DNA of 64,000 bases, from NCBI GenBank assembly GCA_963793245.1, contig CAWBZG010000002.1, positions 682,001-746,000 on the forward strand, written 5' to 3'. The stretch comes from CAXBBB01 sp963793245 (GTDB taxonomy: Bacteria > Bacteroidota > Rhodothermia > Rhodothermales > BA12). Shown piece by piece: positions 55,199 through 64,000 of this stretch (its first letter is position 1; each line of letters starts with the position of its first letter). The translations under genes were made by a program, and so were the position numbers. The notes beneath the pieces are model-generated. The model was not told where the DNA came from and searched no databases. It saw only the letters and a program-made list of their open reading frames with translations.

Positions 55199-57931
55199 CA
55201 TCGTCCATCGGACGGCCCATGCGAACGAGCGAGGCAGGCTGTAACGTGTCACAGGCTTGTAGACTGCATTTTCGCCATAGTACGCGCCGTTCCCGACAAA
55301 CTGCCGTTCTACTTCGTTAGCTCGTCCAAACGCGTTGAGCAAATTGCACCGGACCTGAACCGAAGAGCGACCTAAAGGAAGGGTATACGCCGCACTTATG
55401 TCCAGTTGGTGGAGCGTGGAAAGTCGGTTTGCCTCGGGGTTTTCCAGGTCGAATTGTTGAACGTGCCGCTCGATAGCCTCTTGTCGATAGGATGGAATAG
55501 AGCCTAGTACGCGGTCGTCGGTGCCTGCGAGAAAGTCGTAGTACGACTGCCGAAACGCCCAGCTACGCCCAAACACGCTCGTCCACCGGGCGGCGGTACT
55601 GACGCGAGGTGCCACTTGCGCGTCGATGCGTCCGAGGATACGGCCCGGTTCGTTCCATGGGACCACGATGTCGCGGCGTCCCTCGAACGAATTGGACTCG
55701 CCGCGTACGGTTCGGCTGAATTCATAGCGCAGTGATGCGGCGACGCGCTCGGTCGTACGATCGACGCCAAACGAATATCCTCTCGCGAACCCACGTGCGC
55801 GTCGGAGAAACGAGGATTGGCGTGTCAGTCCGCCTGAGTCGGGAGGGATGGAGTAGTCAATGTCGTAGAGGCGGTCGAGAAACTTGTAAAACCCATCTGC
55901 GGATACGCGCCAGTGCGTGACTGGGCGAAAAGCGAACTCACTCGCGATGTGATAAGCGCCTGTCGGCAACCGGTCCGGGTCGACCGAAATCCAAACTGTG
56001 CTAGCCGAAGCGAGTGTCGTCACACTGCGCGAACTGACTCGATATTGACTCACAAACTGGAGGTAGCGACCGGCACTCGTGCGCAGCCGTGCGGGACCTA
56101 TCGGCGTTCGTGGAAGGTCGAGTTCGATGGAGGCGCGTGGCTCGTAGTATATCGCGCGACCGGCTGGAACGTACGTCGTCCGTAGCCCCAGGTCGGTCGC
56201 CAAAAAGGACCACAACGGGATGCGCAAGTTGACGTACGAACTCAGGCGAGCGCTGCTCATTACGTTGCGCAGCCGGTTTGACCCGCTAGTCGAGAAGCGA
56301 GCCGTCGTAAAGGTGAAGTCTTGGCTGGTATATGTGGGCACAAAACCAGCCTCTACGTACGCACCACGCCCCAGCGCGTGATCTACGGTTACCTCGGCGC
56401 CGACCTCCGAGATCGTGTTGCCATCGTCCGCAGGAACGATGACGTTGCCCTCAGAAACAGGTATGCGATGGCTCTGCTCGAACGACGTGCCCCGCACTTG
56501 GAAGCTAACGAAGGTTCGGTCGCCGATGAACGTAGTGTACCGGGCTTGCATCATGCTTGACGCCCATTCGTATTTGTCGAGTCGACGCTCCGTCGTGATC
56601 CCTTCGGTTTCGAGCGAGCGCTGTGATAGGTATGCCGACACGTGCAGGTGGCGAAGCGGTCCGGGCGCCCACCGCAGGGCGGCGTTCACGTCTGCAAAAC
56701 TGAGAGAAGGTTCGCGACGCTCGATTTGGCTGTTGGGCACGAGATACGCGAGTAGCGAATCTTGGCTGAGCAGCAACGGACTGACGTCATCAAGGAAAGG
56801 CGGCTCCTCGAATGCGGTCTGGATCAATGCGTCGGGAATGTTCTGCTGGCGAAGGACTGTGCGCGCACCCGGCTGGCGATAGAGCGACCAGATACCAACA
56901 CGTCCACTCGCCATCGTACGTACTGAAGCGCCGTCGCCGAGCGACGAACTGTAGCGATGGCGCAAGCTCGTGCTCAACGCATCGAGTTGGGTGTCGAATT
57001 GGTGGCCGGGTCGAGACGCCAAGTCGTGATCCAGTTCGATAATGCCGACGGTGTTGCTGCTCGGCTGCACGCCGAACCCCGCCTTCTTGACGCGCATCCG
57101 CCCGACGGCAAGCGGACTGAACGCTCCGATTTGTCCGGTCAGCGTTGGCGGTGCAAAAATGGGCACGCCGTCGAGCGTCACCTGGTGCTCGCCTGCTCCA
57201 CCACCCTGAATGTGCACGTCCGCCGTCGCATGATTGGTGCTGACTCCGCTCAGTCCGCTGAAATCCACACGAGAAGGAACGGCGTCGACCGACGCAAACG
57301 AGCGTTGGTCGGCGATAGCGGAGATCGTCAGTCCGTCGATGACGAGGGGCGAGACGGTATAATTGACGCGCTCCATATCTGCTTCATACCGGCTACTTCC
57401 TCCAGGCAGCACCTCGATCGTGTCGCGCCGCGATTGGTAACCGATATAGGAGACGAGAACACCATACCGACCGGGCGGGAGACCAGCGAAAACGAACTGT
57501 CCATCGGTGTTCGTTGCTGCGCCTCGCGTCGTTCGTGCGATCAGCAACACAGACGCTTCGGCAAGGCCCAAGCTACTCCGAGCATCGCGGACGACGCCTA
57601 CCAGCGTGCCCTCACGCGTTTCCTCTCGGGCCACCCGGCGGATGACGTACGCGCCGTTCGATAGGCGAACGAAGTCCAGTCCGCTTCCGCGCAGCAAACA
57701 GGTGAGGGCTTCCTCTGCTGCCACGTTCTCGGCTACGCAGTAGCTCCGCACCTTGTCGACGAGGGAGGGGTCATAGGCCAAGTCCAACTCGGCATAGCGA
57801 GCGAACTGGGTCAGCGCCTGAGCTAGCGGTTCGCCCCGAACCGCCAGGGTGAACTGCCCACTCGTCTGCGCGCTAGCGGCCTGGACGAACAGAAAGGCAC
57901 ACGCGAGGGCGAGAAGGCGGCGAGCGAGCAT
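55193..57931 (-). CDS. TonB-dependent outer-membrane receptor with STN signalling domain
   Basis: A 912-residue receptor: signal MLARRLLALACAFLFVQAAS, an STN (secretin/TonB N-terminal) domain at about 25-100 (GQFTLAVRGEPLAQALTQFA), a carboxypeptidase-regulatory-like beta-sandwich around 110-185 (GLPPGRYGVLVSYIGYQSRR), a plug (STNHATADVHIQGGGAGEHQ; VTLDGVPIFAPPTLTG) and the beta-barrel ending SFAWAVRWTML. The STN domain marks it as a transducer of the FecA type, linked to the FecR and ECF sigma genes just upstream. The substrate is unknown; no siderophore gene is near. It should be energised by TonB-ExbBD and may regulate its own uptake. Confidence 0.93.
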   Translation of the reverse strand: MLARRLLALACAFLFVQAASAQTSGQFTLAVRGEPLAQALTQFARYAELDLAYDPSLVDKVRSYCVAENVAAEEALTCLLRGSGLDFVRLSNGAYVIRRVAREETREGTLVGVVRDARSSLGLAEASVLLIARTTRGAATNTDGQFVFAGLPPGRYGVLVSYIGYQSRRDTIEVLPGGSSRYEADMERVNYTVSPLVIDGLTISAIADQRSFASVDAVPSRVDFSGLSGVSTNHATADVHIQGGGAGEHQVTLDGVPIFAPPTLTGQIGAFSPLAVGRMRVKKAGFGVQPSSNTVGIIELDHDLASRPGHQFDTQLDALSTSLRHRYSSSLGDGASVRTMASGRVGIWSLYRQPGARTVLRQQNIPDALIQTAFEEPPFLDDVSPLLLSQDSLLAYLVPNSQIERREPSLSFADVNAALRWAPGPLRHLHVSAYLSQRSLETEGITTERRLDKYEWASSMMQARYTTFIGDRTFVSFQVRGTSFEQSHRIPVSEGNVIVPADDGNTISEVGAEVTVDHALGRGAYVEAGFVPTYTSQDFTFTTARFSTSGSNRLRNVMSSARLSSYVNLRIPLWSFLATDLGLRTTYVPAGRAIYYEPRASIELDLPRTPIGPARLRTSAGRYLQFVSQYRVSSRSVTTLASASTVWISVDPDRLPTGAYHIASEFAFRPVTHWRVSADGFYKFLDRLYDIDYSIPPDSGGLTRQSSFLRRARGFARGYSFGVDRTTERVAASLRYEFSRTVRGESNSFEGRRDIVVPWNEPGRILGRIDAQVAPRVSTAARWTSVFGRSWAFRQSYYDFLAGTDDRVLGSIPSYRQEAIERHVQQFDLENPEANRLSTLHQLDISAAYTLPLGRSSVQVRCNLLNAFGRANEVERQFVGNGAYYGENAVYKPVTRYSLPRSFAWAVRWTML

Positions 57932-57979
57932 AGATCGAGAGCATCTGATAGCGAAGATAGTCGCCCGCTCACCGTCTAC

Positions 57980-58902
57980 TCATCTGCGGTACAACTCGTA
58001 GCCGTTCGCCGTCTCGCGGTAACCCAAGTCTTTCGTCGCCGATACGGTTTCGAGGACTGACTCGGCGTTTCGGACTTCGCGCTGAGCGAAGGTGATACGT
58101 TCGTCCGAGAGGTCATCGCTCAGCGTGATCGTGATGCCGAACGCCTGCCCGACTTCATCGGCGAGTTGCGTCATCGCCACGTCGTTCAGATCGAATGAGC
58201 GAGCAGCACGCTCGATCTGAGGTCCGTTCGAACCGAGTGTCGCCGCGTCGCCTTGGAGCAATTCGGCGACTTTCGTTCCTTGTGCATCCGCTACAGCGAC
58301 GCGTCCAGATGCGACTTGGACGGACGTTTCAGATGCGTCGGACGCGACGGTGAACGAGGTGCCCAAAACGGAAACCGTCGCATTGGGCGTCGTGATGTGC
58401 ATCGGACGGTTTTCGTCGCGTGCTACATCGAAGAACGCCGTGCCTTCGAGTGTGAGCGGGCGATCCGTCGACCAGTCGCCTTGGCTTAGTGTGGCGCCGG
58501 GTTCGAGGGTGACGACCGTGCCGTCAGAGAGCGTAACGACCTGCGTCGTCGTGCCAGCGGTGTAGACGGTCGAGGCGGAATCGTCCGGTCCTATCAGGTA
58601 GAGACCGGCAAAGGCAAGCAGGGCGATGGCTGCAAATGCTCCAGCCCACATCGGCATCCGGCGAGCGGATGAGCGTTGTGCGACACGGGGTGAGCGGTCG
58701 GCGGCTCTGCGCTGGGATGCTCGGCGTACCGGGGCGCCGTCGACCTGCATCGTGGCCTGAATCGCGGCCCAACCACGCGCTTTGGCGGCGGCGTCGGGGG
58801 CGGGAGCGATAGGCTCGGGGAGCGAGCGCCATACGCGTTCGGCGTCGATACGCGATCCGCGTGGAGTTCGTCGCGGACATCGGTGGGAAGGAGTTCAGAC
58901 AT
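57980..58902 (-). CDS. FecR-type anti-sigma factor (apparent frameshift in the N-terminal domain)
   Basis: The start ATG (58902) lies inside the end of the ECF sigma gene (8-base overlap). It opens MSELLPTDVRDELHADR. The rest of the N-terminal domain is in another frame from about 58850 (IDAERVWRSLPEP, AAAKARGWAAIQATM), continuing without break into a transmembrane helix (MWAGAFAAIALLAFAGLYLI), the FecR domain (TQVVTLSDGTVVTLEPGATL; LTLEGTAFFDVARDENRPMH) and the C-terminal domain (FAQREVRNAESVLETVSATK). Two extra or one missing base near 58850 restores a standard anti-sigma factor. It would hold the ECF sigma until the TonB receptor signals. Confidence 0.85.
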
Positions 58903-59476
58903 AGGAGAAAGCGTCGGAGTCGAACGCGTTGAGTTTACTTCGGAGTTGCTGGAGTGCCAGCACGATGTGGTTGTTGACCGTCTTGGGGGTGAGGCCCATC
59001 GCCGTGGCGATTTCCTCATGGCTCAGCCCCTCGAACCGGCTTAGACGAAAGGCTTCGCGTCTGCGAGGCGGTAGCTCTTCGATCCAGGCGTGGATGTTGG
59101 ATTCGAGGTCATCGGCGGCCAGGTCAGCCAGTGTCGTGGAGTCGATGGAGGGTTCGTAGAGAATATCCTCGTCGTCGATTGAGTTGTGCGTGTGGCGTTT
59201 GCGGCTGCGCTGATGATTGAGTGCAAAATTGCGCGCCATCTGGTACATCAGGGCTTTGAGCGAGCGCTCGGGATCGGCTTTTTCCCGGATCGACCAGAGT
59301 TTGATGTAGAGTTCTTGGAGGACGTCTTCGGTGGCAGGCTTGCTGCGCGTGATGAACCAGACGAATCGGTGAAGCGCGTCGTACGTCTTGTCGTAGAGAT
59401 CCGCATACGCGTTCTGATCGGAACGCTGCAAGGCGTAGCTCCACTCGACGAACTGTTGGGGTGCGAGGTCGCGCAT
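58895..59476 (-). CDS. FecI-type ECF RNA polymerase sigma factor
   Basis: About 193 residues from ATG 59476, chosen because it precedes the sigma region 2 start (QNAYADLYDKTYDALHRFVW); ATG 59620 would add 48 unmatched residues. Region 2 has ATEDVLQELYIKLWS, region 2.4 ALMYQMARNFALNHQRS and region 4 ELPPRRREAFRLSRFEGLSH with HTH EEIATAMGLTPKTVNNHIVL. It is an ECF sigma of the Bacteroidota FecI/FecR type. Its last eight bases overlap the FecR start, which points to balanced translation of sigma and anti-sigma. It is divergent from lepA. Confidence 0.92.
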   Translation of the reverse strand: MRDLAPQQFVEWSYALQRSDQNAYADLYDKTYDALHRFVWFITRSKPATEDVLQELYIKLWSIREKADPERSLKALMYQMARNFALNHQRSRKRHTHNSIDDEDILYEPSIDSTTLADLAADDLESNIHAWIEELPPRRREAFRLSRFEGLSHEEIATAMGLTPKTVNNHIVLALQQLRSKLNAFDSDAFSYV

Positions 59477-59661
59477 GACGAGAGTGGGTTGCGTGTAGTA
59501 CAAGAATAGTCGTTCGGACACCCAATCCCCACCGCTTATGTACCGCGCGGAAGGAGAAGAGGGGGAACCGGCCGTTTGAGGCGCCGATTCCAAACTCAGA
59601 CTCGTAGCGCGCCCGGACATACCTTCTGCCGCCGACTTTTTTCTCGACTCGACCGCCGTAC

Positions 59662-61458
59662 ATGCCCAGCCGCTTAAGAAACTTCTGCATCATCGCTCAC
59701 ATCGACCACGGCAAGAGCACGCTGGCCGATCGTCTGCTCGAAATGACGGGCACGCTCTCGAAACGCGACATGCAGGCCCAGGTGCTCGATTCGATGGATC
59801 TGGAGCGCGAGCGCGGTATCACGATCAAGAGCCACGCCATCCGGATGGACTATAAGTCGCCGAGTGGGGAGAACTACGTGTTCAACCTGATCGATACGCC
59901 AGGTCACGTCGACTTTACCTACGAAGTGTCGCGTGCGCTCGAAGCCTGCGAAGGCGCCATTTTGGTCGTCGACGCGGCGCAAGGGATTGAGGCGCAGACG
60001 ATTTCGAACCTCTACCTCGCGCTGGCGCAAGACCTGGAGATCATTCCCGTCTTGAACAAAGTCGACCTGCCCGGCGCGCGGCCCGATGTCGTCGCGCAAA
60101 CTATCGAAGACCTGATCGGCGATCCAGCTGAGTCGATCCTGCACATCTCGGCCAAGACCGGCGAGGGCGTCGACAAACTGCTCGAACGCATCGTCGAGCG
60201 CATCCCGCCGCCGACCGGCGATCCCGATGCGCCCCTCAAAGCCGTGATCTTCGACTCAGTTTTCAACACGTACCGCGGCGCCATCGCCTACACGCGCATC
60301 TTTCAAGGCACGCTCAAAAAGGGTGACCCAATCACGTTCATGTCGAACAAGATGCAGTACCATGCCGAAGAGATCGGCGTGCTGCGGATGTCGATGCAGC
60401 CGGTCGACCAACTGACCGTCGGCGAGGTCGGCTACGTCATCGGCAGCGTCAAAGACGTGCGCGACACTAGGGTCGGCGACACGATCACGCACACCAAACG
60501 TCCGGCCAGCGAACCCGTCAGCGGTTTCGTCGAGGTTAAGCCGATGGTGTTTTCGGGCGTCTATCCGACCAACACGGACGAGTTCGAGGACCTGCGCGCC
60601 TCGCTCGACAAGTTGAGGCTCAACGACGCGGCGCTGACGTATGAACCTGAGACGAGCGCCGCACTTGGCTTCGGCTTCCGCGTCGGCTTCCTCGGGCTGC
60701 TCCACATGGAGATTGTCCAGGAGCGGCTGGACCGCGAGTTCGGACTCGACATCATCACGACGGTCCCCAACGTGAAATACGAGATCGACCGGACCGACGG
60801 CACGCACGACGTGATCGAGAATCCGTCCGAGATGCCGGATCCGGGTAGACTGGCTGAGATCCGCGAACCCATCGTCAAGGCCGACATCATCACGCCGACC
60901 GAGTATATCGGCAACCTGATGCAGTTGTGCCAGGACCGCAGAGGCGTCTACCTCAACACAACGTACCTCGACCCCGAGCGCGTGTCGCTCCAGTACGAGT
61001 TGCCGCTGGCCGAGATCGTGTTCGACTTCTACGACCGCCTGAAGAGCGTCAGCCGCGGCTATGCGTCGTTCGACTACGAGTTCTTGGAGTATCGCAGCAG
61101 CAAGCTCGACAAGCTCGACGTGCTCATCAACGGCGATCCGGTCGACGCGCTCTCGACCATCGTCCACCGCGACAAGGCGTACGACATGGGCCGCAAGCTG
61201 ACGCAGAAGCTGCGCGAACTCATCCCGCGGCAGATGTTCGAAGTTGCGTTGCAGGCCGCTATCGGAAGCCGCATCATCGCGCGCGAAACCGTTCGGGCGA
61301 TGCGCAAGGACGTGACGGCGAAGTGTTACGGCGGCGACATCAGCCGTAAACGCAAACTGCTCGAGAAGCAGAAAGAAGGCAAGAAGCGGATGAAGCAGGT
61401 CGGCTCAGTCGAGGTGCCGCAAGAGGCGTTCTTGGCTGTTCTGTCGATGAACGATTAG
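59662..61458 (+). CDS. lepA: Elongation factor 4 (LepA) GTPase
   Basis: A 598-residue translational GTPase. The P-loop AHIDHGKSTLADRLL (residues about 12-26), switch regions RERGITIKSHAIRM and DTPGHVDFTYEV, and NKVDLPGARPD are complete, and the LepA-specific C-terminal domain is present (SSKLDKLDVLINGDPVDALS; KDVTAKCYGGDISRKRKLLE). No zinc finger or second insertion. LepA back-translocates or remodels stalled ribosomes and is important under salt and magnesium stress. The genes for a secreted protein and two signal peptidases follow in the same direction, an arrangement (lepA-lepB) common in bacteria. Confidence 0.97.
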   Translation: MPSRLRNFCIIAHIDHGKSTLADRLLEMTGTLSKRDMQAQVLDSMDLERERGITIKSHAIRMDYKSPSGENYVFNLIDTPGHVDFTYEVSRALEACEGAILVVDAAQGIEAQTISNLYLALAQDLEIIPVLNKVDLPGARPDVVAQTIEDLIGDPAESILHISAKTGEGVDKLLERIVERIPPPTGDPDAPLKAVIFDSVFNTYRGAIAYTRIFQGTLKKGDPITFMSNKMQYHAEEIGVLRMSMQPVDQLTVGEVGYVIGSVKDVRDTRVGDTITHTKRPASEPVSGFVEVKPMVFSGVYPTNTDEFEDLRASLDKLRLNDAALTYEPETSAALGFGFRVGFLGLLHMEIVQERLDREFGLDIITTVPNVKYEIDRTDGTHDVIENPSEMPDPGRLAEIREPIVKADIITPTEYIGNLMQLCQDRRGVYLNTTYLDPERVSLQYELPLAEIVFDFYDRLKSVSRGYASFDYEFLEYRSSKLDKLDVLINGDPVDALSTIVHRDKAYDMGRKLTQKLRELIPRQMFEVALQAAIGSRIIARETVRAMRKDVTAKCYGGDISRKRKLLEKQKEGKKRMKQVGSVEVPQEAFLAVLSMND

Positions 61459-61462
61459 GCAG

Positions 61463-62347
61463 GTGCGGGCGACTCGACGTGCTCTCATCGCAGGTCCGTC
61501 AGGATTCCGGCTTGGTGCTGCGATCTGTGCTCTGCTGGTGATTTCTGGACTGCCTTGCCAGGCACAGACGACCGCGGATTCGGCTGCCGTGTCGCCGACG
61601 GCGCGGCTGCTTTCGCGGCTGGCTACGCAGCGTTTTGATCGCCACGCACGGCGTCTGATTACGGCGACGGGGGAGCGTCCGAAGACGATGCCGCTCGCGA
61701 CGTTTCCGGTAGTAGATAGTATGCTGGCTATACTGTCTCCGCCAGCCGAGCCAATCGCGGTCGACACTGTCCCGCCTATTCCGCCGTTTGTGGTGTGGGA
61801 CGTGCAGGCGGTCCGCAAGCTGTCGCGGGCATGGTTCGAGGAGCAGTTCGCAGGTACGCGATGGGCATATTTGGGCAGCGAGCGCATCACGTCGCTCGAC
61901 ACAACGCGGACGTGGCGGCTGCGCGGGGTTCTGGAGTCCAAGTACGGCCGCCCGACCGAGACGGTCGTCGAAAAGGGACTGGAAGCGCGCGAAAACGGCG
62001 AGTCGCTCAACGTGAGTTCGAGCCTGCAGTTCGGCTACTGGTTCGTCGTCAACGGCACCATTCCGGTCGTGGTAACGGATGTGGCAGGGCCGCTCGACCG
62101 AGGGTTGGTGATGGCGAGCGACGCCGATCTAGGCGAGCAGCAGTTGCGTGGACTGCGGGCGGCTCTACTCGAACCCCTCGCTCAGACTGCTCAAGATGCG
62201 AGTTCGTTTGCCGAGCACGTTGATCTGTTCTTCGACGCCGAGGCCGGGCGCTGGTATCAGGCGGGGTACGATGGAACGCGCTTCCGAATCGAGTCGATTT
62301 CGACCCCTAACTTGCGTCTCGGTCGCCCGTACCGCTTCTCCGACTAA
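61463..62347 (+). CDS. Secreted protein of unknown function between lepA and lepB
   Basis: 294 residues from GTG 61463, four bases past the lepA stop. N-terminal signal LGAAICALLVISGLPCQAQT; then a Pro/Ala-rich stretch and a mixed alpha/beta domain (FVVWDVQAVRKLSRAWFEEQ; RWAYLGSERITSLDTTRTWR; NVSSSLQFGYWFVVNGTIPV). I recognise no family. Tight spacing on both sides suggests that lepA, this gene and lepB1-lepB2 are one transcript. It could be a substrate or accessory of the exported-protein machinery, but nothing in the sequence shows this. Confidence 0.7.
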   Translation: MRATRRALIAGPSGFRLGAAICALLVISGLPCQAQTTADSAAVSPTARLLSRLATQRFDRHARRLITATGERPKTMPLATFPVVDSMLAILSPPAEPIAVDTVPPIPPFVVWDVQAVRKLSRAWFEEQFAGTRWAYLGSERITSLDTTRTWRLRGVLESKYGRPTETVVEKGLEARENGESLNVSSSLQFGYWFVVNGTIPVVVTDVAGPLDRGLVMASDADLGEQQLRGLRAALLEPLAQTAQDASSFAEHVDLFFDAEAGRWYQAGYDGTRFRIESISTPNLRLGRPYRFSD

Positions 62348-62359
62348 CCGCTCTCTCCC

Positions 62360-63510
62360 TTGGCCCTTTCGCCTGCCGACAAACGCCGCGCCCGTCGCGC
62401 CGACCGCAAACGCGCCGCCGATTCAGAGGAAGGCACTACGCCCGACAAGGACGGCAAGCCGCCGCGCAAAAAAGGACCGATCCGTGAGTGGTTTGAGACC
62501 GTCGCCATCGCGCTCGCCGTGATGATCTTCGTCCGTACGCTGCTCGTCGACCAGTTTCGGATTCCGTCTGAGTCGATGGAGCACAGCCTGCTCGTCGGTG
62601 ACTTCCTGTTCGTCAGCAAACTGCACTACGGCACGCGGACGCCTATTTCAGTAGGGATTCCGTTCACGCGCATCCACATTCCCGGTCTGGAACTGCCTGG
62701 CACGCGGATGCCCGGTTTCAGCGAACCCCAACGCGGCGACGCGCTGGTCTTCAACTGGCCCGTCGACGAAGGCGTCCCCATCGACCGCAAAACGCACTAT
62801 ATCAAACGCTTGGTCGCCGTCCCCGGCGACACGCTGTCGATTGTAGATGGCACCGTATTGATCGACGGCGAGGCGTTACCCGAAGTGCAAGGGAGCCAGT
62901 TCATGTACTTCGCGCTCAAGAAGGATCCGCGGACGCGCATCTCGCCCAATCGCCTCGAAGAATTAGGCGTGGCCCAAGTGTTGCCGCAGGTAGACCCGGC
63001 CTATGTGACTTTCCATGCAACGCCCGAAGTCGCCGAGAAGGTGGCCGAGTTGGTGTACGTAGAGCGCGTCGAGCGCGTGCGGTCGCCGCAGAAAGGCGAG
63101 ACGGGATACCTTCCCCGCACGTTTCCCCCGGAGCAGATTGGACGATCCACGACTTCGGCCCCATCGTGCCGCCGGGCGAAGGCATGACGATCACGTTTAC
63201 GCCCGAGAACAGCCGCTATCTCGTGCCAACCATCCGCCGCTACGAAGGCGTCGAAGCTACGCGCGCCGCCGACGGAAGCGTGACCATCGATGGCAGCCCG
63301 GCGCTCCAATACACGTTCGGCCAAGACTACTACTTCGCGATGGGCGACAACCGCGACAACTCCGAGGATAGCCGCATCTGGGGCTTCGTCCCGATGGATC
63401 ACGTCGTCGGAAAAGCCGTCCTGATCTATTTCTCGTTCAAGGGATTCCGCGACTTTCCTTTCGTTCGCTTCGAGCGGATGCTACGTCCTGTTCCTTCGCT
63501 TGGCGACTGA
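62360..63510 (+). CDS. lepB: Signal peptidase I (lepB1), apparent frameshift
   Basis: A TTG start at 62360 gives an acidic/basic N-terminus, the membrane helix VAIALAVMIFVRTLLVDQFR, the nucleophile Ser in IPSESMEHSLLVGDFLFVSK and the general-base Lys in YIKRLVAVPGDTLSI. Near 63137 the frame changes (EQIGRS becomes WTIHDFGPIVPPGEG); one missing A in CAG-AT-TGG, or two extra bases, would account for it. The second frame holds MGDNRDNSEDSRIWGFVPMD and ends at 63510. The 150-residue insert between the Lys box and the GDNRDNS box is long but normal for Bacteroidota LepB. It cleaves secretory signal peptides. Confidence 0.87.
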
Positions 63511-64000
63511 TGGAGATGCGTCGAGGCGTCTGGCGTATCGCTCGCGTGGTCATCGGGGCGTTGCTACTGGCCTGGGCATTTCGAGCGTGCGTCGCTGAAC
63601 CGTTTCGGATTCCAAGCGAATCGATGGCGACGACGTTGCTGCCGGGCGATTACGTGCTCGTCAGCAAACTGAGCTATGGCGGTCTTTTCGAATGGGCCGA
63701 TCCGCAGCAAGGCGACGTGATCGCGTTTCGGTACCCGCTCGAATCCGATGATCCTCCGGTCTACGTAAAGCGCATCGCTGGGCTGCCGGGCGACACGGTC
63801 GCGCTCTTCGCTAAAGAACTGCGCGTCAACAACCAGCCCACTCCGCTTCCAACCGCAGGACGCATCCGGTGGCGCGTGACTTCGCTGCCGGGCGATGAAC
63901 TCCCGCTCGACGCTCCCGCTTTGCGCAGGCTCAATCCGGTCGTCCTAGCGGACACGCTCGCCCTCGTTCACGCTACTACCGACGAGATCGCAAGTATCCG
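63510..64000 (+). CDS. Second signal peptidase I (lepB2), partial
   Basis: ATG at 63510 overlaps the last base of the lepB1 stop (TGATG), so translation is coupled; a second ATG at 63516 is possible. The product has the membrane helix VVIGALLLAWAFRACVAEPF, the catalytic Ser in RIPSESMATTLLPGDYVLVS and the Lys in YVKRIAGLPGDTVALF. It continues open to the right edge of the window (163 codons), so the GDNRDNS box is not seen. It is shorter between boxes than lepB1, so the two are diverged paralogues rather than a recent copy, perhaps with different substrates. Confidence 0.92.
   Translation, partial: MEMRRGVWRIARVVIGALLLAWAFRACVAEPFRIPSESMATTLLPGDYVLVSKLSYGGLFEWADPQQGDVIAFRYPLESDDPPVYVKRIAGLPGDTVALFAKELRVNNQPTPLPTAGRIRWRVTSLPGDELPLDAPALRRLNPVVLADTLALVHATTDEIASI

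Overview
The window looks like a chromosomal segment of a GC-rich (around 60% by eye) member of the Bacteroidota/Rhodothermota lineage (Rhodothermales, Salinibacter or Rubricoccus-like). The pointers are secreted proteins with type IX sorting tails ending in VVVR, a FecI-FecR-SusC/FecA-type cascade with an STN domain, a eukaryote-like (type 2) IleRS, dksA-lspA beside ileS, almost no Shine-Dalgarno sequences, and TAnnTTTG-like promoter boxes. I see no rRNA, tRNA, CRISPR, prophage or insertion sequence.

Layout. 1-4.8 kb: a zinc-type sirtuin (cut by the left edge) divergent from a large RecB-like nuclease/SF1 helicase. 5.2-9.5 kb: two selenodomain-associated glycosyltransferases, a dimethylargininase-like hydrolase, a lipoprotein and an MscS channel. 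9.6-15.1 kb: a PilJ/GAF chemoreceptor, then a minus-strand run of DoxX, DUF72, an LPG-synthase-like flippase-type membrane protein and a small anchored protein. 15.2-20.5 kb: prfA, a YaaW-like protein, a YdbS/YdbT-type PH-domain pair and an alpha/beta hydrolase. 20.6-24.2 kb: the ergothioneine genes egtB and egtD, a DinB-fold protein and an orphan NarL-type regulator. 24.4-34.1 kb: secreted M1 peptidase, lipoprotein, type IX cargo protein, MBL-fold hydrolase, lpdA and a secreted jelly-roll-like protein. 34.1-41.5 kb: outer-membrane barrels, a reductase with a Crp/Fnr regulator, a secreted asparagine-synthetase-B-like protein and a TPR lipoprotein-like partner. 41.6-47.6 kb: dxr, rseP, a membrane protein, a second type IX cargo protein and a lone EutN/CcmL homologue. 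47.7-55.2 kb: ileS, a glucosidase on the opposite strand, a DksA-like protein and lspA. 55.2-64 kb: TonB receptor, FecR and ECF sigma, then lepA, a secreted protein and two tandem signal peptidases.

How genes work together: RseP, LspA and two LepB handle membrane and secreted proteins; Dxr feeds isoprenoids; EgtB/EgtD make ergothioneine; FecI/FecR/TonB receptor form a surface-signalling unit; the two BNR proteins are predicted type IX cargo.

Two things stand out. First, at least seven genes, including essential ileS and lepB, carry frameshifts, almost all best explained by one or two extra bases. I read this as insertion-type sequence error in patches, and reconstruct the intended proteins, but true frame changes must be excluded. 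Second, three intergenic gaps carry about 90-110 bp doublets of 20-bp palindromes whose arm sequences differ but whose framework is conserved, a REPIN-like family. A perfect TTGAT-N4-ATCAA box lies about 1.8 kb from a Crp/Fnr gene whose recognition helix has the FNR-type ExxSR signature.
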